This document shows, piece by piece, positions 49,686 to 58,446 of a stretch of 64,000 nt of DNA. A model generated the notes under the pieces. It saw only the letters and a program-made list of their open reading frames with translations, was not told where the DNA came from and did no database searches. The DNA lies in assembly GCA_903926565.1 (NCBI GenBank), contig CAIYJU010000183.1:1-64000 (forward strand), read 5' to 3'. A program made the translations under genes and the position numbers. Positions within the stretch are counted from its first letter, which is position 1; every line of letters begins with the position of its first letter. This DNA comes from an uncultured Bacteroidales bacterium (GTDB lineage Bacteria; Bacteroidota; Bacteroidia; Bacteroidales; FEN-979).

Positions 49686-50018
49686 GTGGAATCCGGCAAC
49701 CAAATTCACCACAGCCCTTTTGAGGCAAAAATTATCGCTGCACTCAGGTCTGTCTTCGATCCTGAGATCCCGGTCAACATCTATGACCTTGGGTTGATTT
49801 ACAATCTGCAGATCAATGAACAAACCAATGACGTTTACATCCTGATGACGCTGACCTCGCCCAACTGCCCGGTGGCTGAAGACATGCCTTTGCAGGTCCA
49901 GGAGACGGTGAAAATTGTGGAAGGTGTTGGAAATGTAAAAGTTGAACTCACTTTTGAACCACCATGGGACAAAGAGATGCTTTCGGAATCTGCCCTTCTG
50001 GAACTCGGATTACTATAA
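49686..50018 (+). CDS. SUF-associated Fe-S assembly protein (DUF59/MIP18 family)
   Basis: From the GTG at 49686 the protein has 110 residues, the usual length: IIAALRSVFDPEIPVNIYDLGLIYNLQI, then LMTLTSPNCPVAEDMP with the conserved cysteine, and FEPPWDKEMLSESALLELGLL. These proteins (SufT, PaaD-like) assist iron-sulfur cluster assembly or delivery in the cytoplasm. The start follows from the promoter element at 49666, and the longer frame from 49632 would add 18 non-conserved residues. dxs, whose product lies upstream of the Fe-S enzymes IspG and IspH, starts 11 bp downstream, so the two are likely cotranscribed. Confidence 0.9.
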   Translation: MESGNQIHHSPFEAKIIAALRSVFDPEIPVNIYDLGLIYNLQINEQTNDVYILMTLTSPNCPVAEDMPLQVQETVKIVEGVGNVKVELTFEPPWDKEMLSESALLELGLL

Positions 50019-50028
50019 ATCAAGCAAA

Positions 50029-51936
50029 ATGACTCCGCTTACAGGACCATTGTTAACCAACATTAACCTGCCCCCTGATCTCAAAAAACTCAAACTTGAG
50101 GATCTTCCAAGATTGTGTGAAGAGATCCGGCAGTTCATCATTGAGGTAATGGCAGTAAATCCCGGTCACCTGGGAGCCAGTCTTGGAACCGTCGAACTTG
50201 CCGTTGCACTGCATTATGTGTATGATGCACCCTTCGACAAGATCATCTGGGATGTTGGACATCAGGCGTATGCGCACAAGATTCTGACAGGGAGAAAAGA
50301 CCGGTTTCATACCATACGTACCTACAAAGGAATCAGTGGCTTCCCGAAAATGGCAGAAAGTGAGTATGATGCCTTTGGTGTCGGACACTCCTCCACTTCC
50401 ATTTCTGCTGCCCTTGGAATGGCGGTTGCCGCAAAATTGAGCGGCCAGACAAACCGGCACCATGTGGCCATCATCGGCGATGGGGCCATGACCGGCGGAA
50501 TGGCCATGGAAGCCCTCAACAATGCCGGGGTTTCAAATGCCAACCTCATGGTGATCCTCAATGATAACCAGATCGCCATTGACAAGAATGTAGGAGCCAT
50601 CAAAGATTATCTTGCAGATATCGTTACCTCGCGAACTTATAACAAGGTTCGTGATAAGGTTTGGTTGCTGATGGGAGGTGGTACAAAATATGGTAAGAAC
50701 TCCAGGGCCATTGTGAAGCAGCTGGGGAATGCGGTAAAAACCACCCTGCTGAGAAGCGGCAATCTTTTCGAAGCGTTTAATTTCAGGTATTTTGGTCCGG
50801 TGGATGGCAATGATGTGATCAGGATGGTGAAGTTACTCAAAGACATGAAGGGCATCAAAGGCCCGAAACTGCTGCATATCCATACCGTCAAAGGCAAGGG
50901 ATTCGAGAAGGCGGAGAAGGATCAGACTGTTTATCATGCACCGGGCGTATTCGATAAAAACACGGGCACCATCAAAGAGGACAAATGTCATGGGCTTGCG
51001 CCAAAATACCAGACAGTGTTTGGCCGGACCATTATTGAACTGGCGGAAGCAAACCCTAAAATCGTCGGGATTACACCTGCCATGTCAACCGGTTGTTCGC
51101 TCAACCTGATGATGACCAAAATGCCAGACCGTACGTTCGACGTTGGCATTGCCGAACAGCATGCCGTCACCTTCAGTGCAGGGATGGCTGCATCGGGATA
51201 CGTTCCTTTTTGCAATATTTATTCCACGTTCATGCAACGGGGATATGACCAGGTGATTCACGATGTTGCACTTCAGAAACTGAATGTGGTGTTTTGCCTT
51301 GATCGTGGCGGTCTTGTCGGGGAAGATGGAGCAACACATCACGGGGTATATGACCTGGTATACCTCCGGTGCATCCCGAATATCATTGTAGCTTCTCCGA
51401 TGAACGAATCGGAGCTGCGCAACATGATGTTTACTGCACAATTACCTGATATGGGACCCTTTGCCATCCGTTATCCGAAAGGCCGCGGGGTCTTGCCACA
51501 GTGGAAAACACCTATGATGCCTCTTGAGACTGGCAAAGGACGCATGATCCGGGACGGCAGAGATGCTGCCATCATCACCCTGGGTCCTGTGGGAAATTAT
51601 GCAGTTGAAGCATGCAAGGTCCTTGAACAGGCAGGGTATTCGGTGGCCCATTACGATCTTCGTTTTCTGAAGCCACTGGATGAATCGCTCCTGCATGTCC
51701 TCTTACGGAAATTCAATAAAATTATCACGGTCGAAGATGGCTCCGTAATGGGAGGAATGGGTTCGGCCGTACTTGAATTCATGGCCTGTCATGGTTATTC
51801 AGCCCAGGTTTGCCGGCTTGGCGTACCAGATCATTTTATAGAACAGGGTTCGGTAGCTCAGCTCCATCACGAGTGTGGATTTGATGCTGAGGGTATCATC
51901 AGAAAGGCAACAGAGATCTTGAGCGACAAATCCTAA
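50029..51936 (+). CDS. dxs: 1-deoxy-D-xylulose-5-phosphate synthase
   Basis: From the ATG at 50029 the enzyme has 635 residues. It contains VNPGHLGASLGTVELAVALHYVYDAPFDKIIWDVGHQAYAHKILTGR (in parts), the thiamine-diphosphate motif IGDGAMTGGMAMEALNNAG, the transketolase pyrimidine-domain motif DVGIAEQHAVTFSAGMAASG and a C-terminal transketolase domain. It condenses pyruvate and glyceraldehyde 3-phosphate to DXP, the first step of the MEP isoprenoid pathway. The stop TAA overlaps the stop of the convergent membrane-protein gene. An upstream start at 49942 would overlap the SufT-like gene and is rejected. Confidence 0.97.
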   Translation: MTPLTGPLLTNINLPPDLKKLKLEDLPRLCEEIRQFIIEVMAVNPGHLGASLGTVELAVALHYVYDAPFDKIIWDVGHQAYAHKILTGRKDRFHTIRTYKGISGFPKMAESEYDAFGVGHSSTSISAALGMAVAAKLSGQTNRHHVAIIGDGAMTGGMAMEALNNAGVSNANLMVILNDNQIAIDKNVGAIKDYLADIVTSRTYNKVRDKVWLLMGGGTKYGKNSRAIVKQLGNAVKTTLLRSGNLFEAFNFRYFGPVDGNDVIRMVKLLKDMKGIKGPKLLHIHTVKGKGFEKAEKDQTVYHAPGVFDKNTGTIKEDKCHGLAPKYQTVFGRTIIELAEANPKIVGITPAMSTGCSLNLMMTKMPDRTFDVGIAEQHAVTFSAGMAASGYVPFCNIYSTFMQRGYDQVIHDVALQKLNVVFCLDRGGLVGEDGATHHGVYDLVYLRCIPNIIVASPMNESELRNMMFTAQLPDMGPFAIRYPKGRGVLPQWKTPMMPLETGKGRMIRDGRDAAIITLGPVGNYAVEACKVLEQAGYSVAHYDLRFLKPLDESLLHVLLRKFNKIITVEDGSVMGGMGSAVLEFMACHGYSAQVCRLGVPDHFIEQGSVAQLHHECGFDAEGIIRKATEILSDKS

Positions 51937-53084
51937 GTAACTTTTACCTGGGAGGTCTCTTCCTCTTTTTGCTTCGCATCAGGTTCTTTTTTATTCTCCA
52001 TCGTTTTCAACCCGACATAAGCTCCGGAACTGATACCCATCAGGCCAAGCAAACTTTCGTCGAGCTGGGGAATCTGCTGCAGACGGATTACGCTGGTAAC
52101 AAAGATAATTCCCATGATTACCGTCCACATGAACATCTGGGCACGGTGTACGCTGTACCCCAGCTCATCCTGAAGAATATCCTCAATAAAGGATTCCGAG
52201 AGCTTTGAAACATATCCCTGGGTCTTTGCACGAAGATCAACAAGTCGCGAGCCCGCTGTTGTAAGTGCGCTCACCGAGATCAGTACCAGGGTTGAACCGG
52301 TTATCGGCGGAAGTTCTTCTGTCACAATCCAGATATAGACAAAGGAAGAAGCAACTACAATGGACCAGAACGAAAGCTGGGTAAGTGCAAGGCTGAACGG
52401 GCTCCGGTAATCGCCAATCCTGATCAGGTTGGTTTTTGCAGCCAGAACAATAAACGTAGCGATGATGGTGGCGATGAAAAGAAGTGAAAACACCATCGAC
52501 CATCTGCTGACGTATTCGAGGTTTGTTTGCTTGAGTCCGCTGACAACAGGCAGGATCATGCCGTTTTTATACCCGGCGCTGAAAGAGACCAGGATCGATG
52601 ACCACAGGTATGGGAATTTAGGATAGAATTTCATCAGGTATGCTGAATGACGGTCGAGATGAAAAGTCAGCTCTTGCTTCTGATGGTCAACATTCATCAC
52701 CCCGATGTCACGCATTGCATTGCCGTTGATATAAAGTATTACATCGGCCATGGTGTCTTTCTTCATACCCGAAATGGAGTCGGTAATGGCGTCCATGGCA
52801 GGCATGCTGTCAATCTTAATAATGATATAGTCACCATAAACGGCCAGATTCCCTGGTCTTTTGGTGGATTCAACGCCAACGACTGTTGGAAACACGAGGA
52901 ATTTTGAGGGAGACTTGCTGGCATTGGCGGCAACCAGAATTTTTGCCCGGATAGAATCCAGTTGCTTCAACATGGCCTTCGGGTTCAGGGTGTCTTTATT
53001 TTCTGCCGGATTCATGCTGTAACCAGCCAGGCTGATTAACACGAAAATCATCAACAGGGTTTGGAGGTATGGTTTGAATTTCAT
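51933..53084 (-). CDS. Multi-domain membrane protein of unknown function
   Basis: The 383-residue protein has an N-terminal signal or anchor (FKPYLQTLLMIFVLISLAGYS), an extracytoplasmic domain to about residue 190 (with LVFPTVVGVESTKRPGNLAVYGDYIIIKI and a region resembling a polymer-binding beta fold), then about five membrane helices (195-340) and a charged tail. The DRHSAYLMKFYPKFPYLWSS stretch marks the border. No named family recognised. The stop TAG overlaps the dxs TAA in the shared CTAA. The gene starts 3 bp after the next membrane-protein gene on the same strand, so they form a two-gene unit. Confidence 0.65.
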   Translation of the reverse strand: MKFKPYLQTLLMIFVLISLAGYSMNPAENKDTLNPKAMLKQLDSIRAKILVAANASKSPSKFLVFPTVVGVESTKRPGNLAVYGDYIIIKIDSMPAMDAITDSISGMKKDTMADVILYINGNAMRDIGVMNVDHQKQELTFHLDRHSAYLMKFYPKFPYLWSSILVSFSAGYKNGMILPVVSGLKQTNLEYVSRWSMVFSLLFIATIIATFIVLAAKTNLIRIGDYRSPFSLALTQLSFWSIVVASSFVYIWIVTEELPPITGSTLVLISVSALTTAGSRLVDLRAKTQGYVSKLSESFIEDILQDELGYSVHRAQMFMWTVIMGIIFVTSVIRLQQIPQLDESLLGLMGISSGAYVGLKTMENKKEPDAKQKEEETSQVKVT

Positions 53085-53087
53085 AGG

Positions 53088-53477
53088 TTACAATTTTTTT
53101 GAATTTTTGTTTTTAATAAAATGACTGAGAATAAACAGGACTCCCACCACCACGAAAGGTAAATTGATGAGGAGCACAACGCTGATGCTCATCCATACAG
53201 AATGGTTCATCTGGTAGTTCATCATGTAGATGAACGGCAGCAAGCCAAGTCCGATGATTACGAACATGATCCCTCCGATTAATTCCCACTTCCAGGCGAT
53301 GACCAGAAAAAGGATCAGCATAAAGGAAGGGATCAGATGCATAAAAAAACCACCAATTTGCTGCCAAAGCGGCATCCCGGGTTCAAAAGCATCCAGGGCA
53401 AACATACTTACAAACAAGATAGCCAGAATGCATATGATCCTGGGGAGCCAATGGAGAATACTGATGCTTGCTTTCAT
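53088..53477 (-). CDS. Small four-helix membrane protein
   Basis: From the ATG at 53477 the protein has 129 residues and four hydrophobic helices (LPRIICILAILFVSMFALDAF; GGFFMHLIPSFMLILFLVIAW; GGIMFVIIGLGLLPFIYMMN; VVLLINLPFVVVGVLFILS). It matches a small uncharacterised membrane-protein family common in Bacteroidota and other bacteria (FEPG motif after the first helix). The longer frame to 53534 adds 19 residues without support. Probably cotranscribed with the 383-residue protein downstream. Confidence 0.75.
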   Translation of the reverse strand: MKASISILHWLPRIICILAILFVSMFALDAFEPGMPLWQQIGGFFMHLIPSFMLILFLVIAWKWELIGGIMFVIIGLGLLPFIYMMNYQMNHSVWMSISVVLLINLPFVVVGVLFILSHFIKNKNSKKL

Positions 53478-53598
53478 GGAACGATGGATTTGCGGTGCAA
53501 GATACAATATTATCATTGGGTTGTCAAGCAACACAATTCAGGAAAATTGTTTGTAAACAAAGAAAATCAGCAGTTCAGCTGGCTATGGTGGGGCGAAT

Positions 53599-54222
53599 TT
53601 AATGGCTGGATAATGCCGGCATCTGCCCGTCGTATCTCTTATCTGTCAGCAGTTTCAGCATGAAATCGGCCACATCGGCCCGGGGTATGGATTTGGATGT
53701 CGGAATCCCCGGGTTTACCTTATAGGTGTTTGTTTTCGGGGCATCGGTAAGGCCAACCGGCCGGATGATGACCCAGTCGGCATTGCTCTCCCTGATTACA
53801 TTAACCTGTCGTTTCTTATCGTCAAACACATGGTTCAGAAAGAGTGGCATGATAATTTTCCCGAACCAGAATCCCCCGTCATTTCCGAGAATTCCGGCTG
53901 AGGACATGCAGATAAACCGCTTCACTCCTGTTGACTCCATCGCTTTTAAAATATTCCGGGTTCCATCGGAAATAACAGTATTTGGTTTGTTTTTATCAAC
54001 TCCCAGTGCACAGAGCACAACATCATGACCCTGAACAGCTTCTTTTACTTTGTCATAATCCAGCACATCCCCCCGGATGATCCGGAGGTTTTTATGCTCA
54101 ATGGTGACTTTTGAAGGCTGGCGTGCAAAAGCTGTGACCTGATGGCCCTGGTTGAGTGCCTGGTAAACAATAAGGATGCCGGTTTTGCCGCTGGCCCCGA
54201 ATACAATAATGTTCGATTTCAT
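53599..54222 (-). CDS. NAD(P)H-binding protein, NmrA/atypical SDR family
   Basis: The 207-residue protein has a Rossmann fold with NIIVFGASGKTGILIVYQALNQGHQVTAFARQPSKV (GASGKTG nucleotide motif in parts), RGDVLDYDKV, CALGVDKNK and VKRFICMSSAGILG, then ADWVIIRPVGLTD. This matches the NAD(P)H-binding NmrA-like group, which act as reductases or redox-responsive regulators. Substrate unknown. The gene follows the GMP reductase-like gene on the same strand with a C-rich palindrome between them. Confidence 0.88.
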   Translation of the reverse strand: MKSNIIVFGASGKTGILIVYQALNQGHQVTAFARQPSKVTIEHKNLRIIRGDVLDYDKVKEAVQGHDVVLCALGVDKNKPNTVISDGTRNILKAMESTGVKRFICMSSAGILGNDGGFWFGKIIMPLFLNHVFDDKKRQVNVIRESNADWVIIRPVGLTDAPKTNTYKVNPGIPTSKSIPRADVADFMLKLLTDKRYDGQMPALSSH

Positions 54223-54236
54223 TTGGGTTTAATTTA

Positions 54237-54287
54237 CCTCATCCCCTGCACCCCTTCTCCTCAAGGAGAAGGGGACGTGGGTTGAGG
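54237..54287. repeat. C-rich palindromic element, copy 3 of 3
   Basis: CCTCATCCCCTGCACC, hairpin arms CCCCTTCTCCT and AGGAGAAGGGG, then ACGTGGGTTGAGG. Nearly identical to 47035-47085 in the hairpin. It occupies most of the 74-bp gap between two minus-strand genes. Confidence 0.85.
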
Positions 54288-54296
54288 TGTATGAAT

Positions 54297-55376
54297 TCAT
54301 TTGTTAAACCTGTTCAGGCTGTTTTGCGTGATTAAATTCCATTCGGGCTTGCCTATGAAACCGGAAAGATCTTTACTGTCGGTATATGACATGGCCGAAG
54401 AGAGATAGTCTTTGAAATTCTCTACCCAGCCGGCAATCGTATATTCAACCTGGATCATCCTGGTAACTCCTTCTGAGGAGCGCAATTCGTTGCCGAGATG
54501 CGCCTGGACCTCCTTGGTGCTCATCCCACGGAATTTCTTGTAAAACAGCGATCCCATCTTAAAGGCGGTTTTTACTTCGTCGCTGTACTGATCAACCTGG
54601 TCGCCCGGAACCGTATACCCGTCAAACTTCTTATTCGCTGCGAAAGTGTTGCCGGCCGATTCAAGTGCTTTGTTGAAAATGCCTCCGCACATGACAAAAT
54701 CGGCTCCCAGTGCAAGAACCTTGATAATATCACTGTACTTCTTTATGCCTCCGTCTGCAACAACTTTTGCAAACCGGATGGAATGATTCTGTTTTTCCCG
54801 GTGGATGTCATGAATCAGGGAGGCGAGGGGATAACCGATCCCCGTGTGCACGGAAGTACTGCATCCCGAACCGTTGCCAATGCCTACCCTCACATAATCA
54901 GCCCCTGCAAGGGATAATTCGATGTAGGTTTGCGGGTTCGCAACATTTCCTACCATGATGACCAGCTGGTCATTGTATCTCTCCCTGGCCTTTATGACTG
55001 CATTCTTCAGCCGTTGCATGTGTCCGTTCGCGATATCAATACAGATACGAATCATTTCAGGATTTTTTTCAGCATTATCGGCAAGAAACAGCCTCTCAAA
55101 CTGATCCAGGCTCAGGGCGATCCAGTCCCCGACACCTCTGCAGTCGGCTGCAGTGAAGGATTTTGTCTGGGTTCTGGGTATCATGGGGTAGATTTGGTTC
55201 TCTTTGAAAATATTCCGGTGTTCCAGTTCGATAACGGTGTCCATCGGCGCAGTGAACAAAGGAAGCATTCCATTTTCATCCAGTACTTTAACTGTTTTTC
55301 TTGAGTCGATGGTGCTGTTCACTGCCGGGCAAATCAGTATGTCGTCGAAGTCAAATTTAATATCGCTTTTATACAT
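54297..55376 (-). CDS. GMP reductase / IMP dehydrogenase-like protein without CBS domains
   Basis: The 359-residue TIM-barrel protein has FDDILICPA at the start, PLFTAPMDTV, VGNVANPQTYIELSLAGADYVRVGIGNGSGCSTSVHTGIGYP (parts) with the catalytic Cys in GSGCST, and KVVADGGIKKYSDIIKVLALGADFVM. It lacks the CBS pair found in most IMP dehydrogenases, and its length is closer to GMP reductase (about 345 residues). Either GMP to IMP reduction or IMP oxidation is possible; the flap residues that decide cannot be judged by eye. A near-consensus -7 element on the minus strand (TATCTTCG, 55412-55419) may drive it. Confidence 0.88.
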   Translation of the reverse strand: MYKSDIKFDFDDILICPAVNSTIDSRKTVKVLDENGMLPLFTAPMDTVIELEHRNIFKENQIYPMIPRTQTKSFTAADCRGVGDWIALSLDQFERLFLADNAEKNPEMIRICIDIANGHMQRLKNAVIKARERYNDQLVIMVGNVANPQTYIELSLAGADYVRVGIGNGSGCSTSVHTGIGYPLASLIHDIHREKQNHSIRFAKVVADGGIKKYSDIIKVLALGADFVMCGGIFNKALESAGNTFAANKKFDGYTVPGDQVDQYSDEVKTAFKMGSLFYKKFRGMSTKEVQAHLGNELRSSEGVTRMIQVEYTIAGWVENFKDYLSSAMSYTDSKDLSGFIGKPEWNLITQNSLNRFNK

Positions 55377-55455
55377 GGTTTGAATATTTAGGATTTTCTG
55401 GTATTACCAATCGAAGATACAAGCTGTGCTTTACTATTAAAGGGACAGGGATCAA

Positions 55456-55849
55456 TGTGTAAAAATTACTGCTGATGCGTTAACTTTTTATATTCTACTA
55501 TAAATTATTGATACATAAAACAATATGGTAATTCTGACATTTTTTGATTTGAATTGACCGTGAGTCAGCAAACTTAATATTGGCTTATAAACCTGAACAA
55601 TTCATGAAATTTATCTCTGTGGCTCTCTGTGCTGTTTCTCTGTGGTTCTCTGTGAAACAAAATTACACAGAGGTTCACTGAGAAGACACGGAGAACCACA
55701 GAGGGAAACCTAATGTAACATAATTTGTGAGTTGACCGGATTAAATATCATTGATATAACTACTTAAAAAACATTTTATCGGTTAGAAAGCCAGGGAAAT
55801 TACATTCTGATAATACCTTAAGTTAAACGCATCAGCACTGTGTAAAAAT
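55456..55849. mobile_element. MITE-like segment with terminal inverted repeats and flanking direct repeats
   Basis: Terminal inverted repeats TGCTGATGCGTTAACT (55470-55485) and AGTTAAACGCATCAGCA (55821-55837) differ by one base. Just outside each is the direct repeat TGTGTAAAAAT (55456-55466 and 55839-55849). The inside has no ORF and holds another palindrome at 55613-55707. This has the form of a small non-autonomous transposable element with an 11-bp target duplication, though no transposase or second copy is in the window. Confidence 0.55.
55613..55707. repeat. Palindromic element built on CTCTGTG words, nested in the MITE-like segment
   Basis: Left arm ATCTCTGTGGCTCTCTGTGC then TGTTTCTCTGTGGTTCTCTG; right arm ACACAGAGGTTCACTGAGAA then GACACGGAGAACCACAGAGG. 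The arms are imperfect reverse complements around AAACAAAATT. No gene lies within; the gap between genes (55377-56021) otherwise shows only AT-rich sequence and a promoter. Confidence 0.8.
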
Positions 55850-55956
55850 AATCAATATTTCGAGAAGACTCAACAAATAGATATTCGTGTTACCGGTATG
55901 GCGGGCAGCAGTTTTTTCTAAAAAGAAGCATAAACGGTCGCTGTGGTTTATTATTG

Positions 55957-55964
55957 TATCTTTG
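55957..55964 (+). promoter_or_regulatory. TAnnTTTG promoter element of the cold-shock-domain gene
   Basis: TATCTTTG lies 57 bp before the ATG at 56022, leaving a leader of about 50 bases, which is long for this window and suits a cold-shock-type gene. No clear -33 element was seen. Confidence 0.55.
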
Positions 55965-56021
55965 CAAATCCATAACAGCTCACCCTGAGCAGTTTTGGCT
56001 TCATTTAAACAAGAATATTAG

Positions 56022-56468
56022 ATGGCGAGTTCACAAGAAACCTATAACAAAAGAGACCAGGAGAAAAAGCGTTTAAAAAAGAGACTGGATAAGCAACAAA
56101 AACTCGCCGACCGGAAGGCGAATTCTCCGGGCGGCGGCCTTGAGAACATGATTGCTTATGTTGATGAAAACGGACGTATTACCGACACTCCGCCCAACCC
56201 TGCCGACCGGAAAAAGATCGATGTTGACAGCATTGAAATAGGGGTTCCAAAAAGGGAAGCAATCGAGGTTCCTGCCATACGTAAAGGCAGGGTTGAGTTT
56301 TTCAACAATTCAAAAGGCTTTGGTTTTATCAAGGAACTCGACAGCCAGGAGAAATTTTTCGTACACGTGAATAACGTTACGTTTGACATTAAAGAGGGTG
56401 ATCTCGTCACCTTTGAACTCGAGCGCGGCTTTAAAGGCATGAGCGCTATTGACGTGAAGAAAGCATAA
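56022..56468 (+). CDS. Cold-shock-domain protein with basic N-terminal extension
   Basis: The 148-residue protein has a strongly charged, lysine/arginine-rich N-terminus (about residues 8-35: NKRDQEKKRLKKRLDKQQK), a linker, and a C-terminal cold-shock domain with RNP1 KGFGFI (98-103) and RNP2 FFVHV (112-116). It should bind single-stranded RNA or DNA. The double architecture (basic helix plus CSD) is common in Bacteroidota and longer than the approximately 70-residue CspA type. Its 3' end overlaps the convergent PAS/GAF gene by 23 bp. Confidence 0.93.
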   Translation: MASSQETYNKRDQEKKRLKKRLDKQQKLADRKANSPGGGLENMIAYVDENGRITDTPPNPADRKKIDVDSIEIGVPKREAIEVPAIRKGRVEFFNNSKGFGFIKELDSQEKFFVHVNNVTFDIKEGDLVTFELERGFKGMSAIDVKKA

Positions 56469-58275
56469 GGGTTTCGTTCAGCTTCCTTATTTCATTTTCC
56501 GCAATTCTGAGCTCGGTAATATCCCTGGTAATGCCAAAAAACACAGGTTTGCCATCCCAGAATCCTTTCGAAATTCTTGTTTCAACCGGAATTTCTGTTC
56601 CTGTTTTTGTCATGACCGGGCACGGGCAGAAGCTCTTTGTACCATTCAGCATCTCAAGGACGATCCTGGCGGCTTCCTCCCGGTAGGCCGGAGGGTGGAT
56701 CATGAGAACCGACTGATCTGAAAGTTCTTCATCCTTGTATCCAAGGCGTTCTTTTACAGCCAGGTTGGTATGAACGATTTTCCCGGTTTCATCCAGGACA
56801 AAAAGCAAATCATCAATCCTGTTAAAAAAGGTTTGATAATTGAGCCTGGTCTGATGTAATAATTCCTCGGCAATTTTGCGTTCGGTAATATCCTGGTTTA
56901 TTCCAAAAACTGCTGTCGGGCTATAGTCAGGCTCACGATGAAGTTTCCCCATAGAAAGTATATGCCGGAGAGCCCCGTCGTTTTTTCTGTTGATCCGGAA
57001 TGCAACCGTGTAGGGTTCGCCTGTAATCATGGTGGATTTTAGCACTTCGGAAACCTGAAGGATGTCGTCGGGGTGGATGCATGCCGAGACCTCCTGAAAA
57101 GTCGGATGGCTGTCGGGGGGAAATCCAAAAATTCTCAAGCCTTCCTGCGATGCAGTGAAAATATTTGAGGCGAGGTCCAATTTCCAGTTGCCGAGATGTG
57201 CTATTTTTTGACTTGTCTGCAATTCGGAGAGCATTTCCTGAAGATCTTCCTCGGTTTTTTTCCGGTCGTCGAGTAACTTTACTTTCATCAAAGCCAGGCT
57301 TACCTGCTTGGCGACAGATTCAATAAAATCAAATTCTTCCGGTTTCCATTGTCTGGAAGTAAGAATCTGATTTAATGCAAATAAATAATATCCACCCTTA
57401 TAGAAGGCGAAGGGATACCAGATTAAACTTTTGATTTTGAAGTGCTCATGCAGGATTCTCCCTGAATCATCTTTTGAATAGAATGCCCCAATTGCATCGT
57501 ATTGACTTTCAAGATGTTTCCTGGTGTTTTTAATTTCCGTAAAAGGCACTGAAAACATATCGACAGGGTATTGTGCTTTTGTAGGAATGATGTCGGGATG
57601 TTCATTTTTAAGCCATTCGCACAAACCAGTTATAAACCCTTGTTCAAATGCAACATCGTAAATCAGCGCCCGGTCGAGCTGCAACGTTTCCCCGAGAATC
57701 CGGTTCGCACTCTCAAGAATAATAGCAGAATTATCATTGGAGATAATCACCTCTGCAATTTCATTTAAGGCAGTGGTGTATATTAATTGCTGGTCACGAT
57801 GGGATTCTGCCAGTTTACGTCCGGTGATGTCAATCATGGTGACAAAGCACTGCTTTCCATTTTCTGTTGCAATTCCGGTAAGATGCACAAAGATGGGAGA
57901 TCTACCGCTGCCGGCGATGATCATTTCACACGATTCTTTGACATTGCTCTGAAATACCGAGCTCAGGAAGAGGTTGAAAGCCGCAACCGTTTCTGTAGAG
58001 ACAAAAAACCCGAACCTTTGGTTTTTCAGGAACCCGCGTTCCTTCCCAAGCATGTTTGCCCCGCTGAGGTTCAGCTCAATAATTTTACCCTCCCGGGAAA
58101 GCATAAAATACCCTGTTGGAGTAAAATCGTATAATCCTGTATACTTATCGTTGAGAACTTCCGTCTTAGCCCATAAATGCCGGAGCTCTTCATTCTGAAT
58201 CTCAAGGTCGGCCGCCTTTTGGCGAAGGGTTTTGATTTCAGATATATAATCGGGGGTCTCCATCAAAAACTCCAC
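56446..58275 (-). CDS. PAS/GAF sensor protein lacking an output domain
   Basis: The 609-residue cytoplasmic protein has an N-terminal coiled stretch, PAS 1 (about residues 45-160, ending TMIDITGRKLAES), a GAF domain (about 165-335), PAS 2 (about 350-480, DITERKIAEELL) and PAS 3 (about 485-600, GITRDITELRIAENEIRKLN). The chain ends ETLMLSSRQ just where a histidine kinase helix would start, and no ATPase or GGDEF domain follows. The last 23 bp overlap the cold-shock gene on the other strand, so the 3' part has probably been lost. It may still act as a partner of another kinase. Start ATG at 58275; a second Met four codons later is also possible. Confidence 0.85.
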   Translation of the reverse strand: MEFLMETPDYISEIKTLRQKAADLEIQNEELRHLWAKTEVLNDKYTGLYDFTPTGYFMLSREGKIIELNLSGANMLGKERGFLKNQRFGFFVSTETVAAFNLFLSSVFQSNVKESCEMIIAGSGRSPIFVHLTGIATENGKQCFVTMIDITGRKLAESHRDQQLIYTTALNEIAEVIISNDNSAIILESANRILGETLQLDRALIYDVAFEQGFITGLCEWLKNEHPDIIPTKAQYPVDMFSVPFTEIKNTRKHLESQYDAIGAFYSKDDSGRILHEHFKIKSLIWYPFAFYKGGYYLFALNQILTSRQWKPEEFDFIESVAKQVSLALMKVKLLDDRKKTEEDLQEMLSELQTSQKIAHLGNWKLDLASNIFTASQEGLRIFGFPPDSHPTFQEVSACIHPDDILQVSEVLKSTMITGEPYTVAFRINRKNDGALRHILSMGKLHREPDYSPTAVFGINQDITERKIAEELLHQTRLNYQTFFNRIDDLLFVLDETGKIVHTNLAVKERLGYKDEELSDQSVLMIHPPAYREEAARIVLEMLNGTKSFCPCPVMTKTGTEIPVETRISKGFWDGKPVFFGITRDITELRIAENEIRKLNETLMLSSRQ

Positions 58276-58372
58276 TTTTAAAACAAGCCACTAAAATAGC
58301 GATAACTTGTCAATTACATCTTTATTTCTGATCAAAGCAGAAGATTTGTTTCTTTCAGGGAAATAAATAGTA

Positions 58373-58380
58373 TATCTTTG
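58373..58380 (+). promoter_or_regulatory. TAnnTTTG promoter element of the T9SS protein at 58447
   Basis: TATCTTTG, 66 bp before the ATG. A TTTG at 58345-58348 is 24 bp upstream, a little longer than the usual spacing. Confidence 0.5.
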
Positions 58381-58446
58381 ATGAAGCACTGGCGCTTTTT
58401 GGCACCCGGAATGCAAGTTAGTATATGATCAATAAAACAGATTCTT

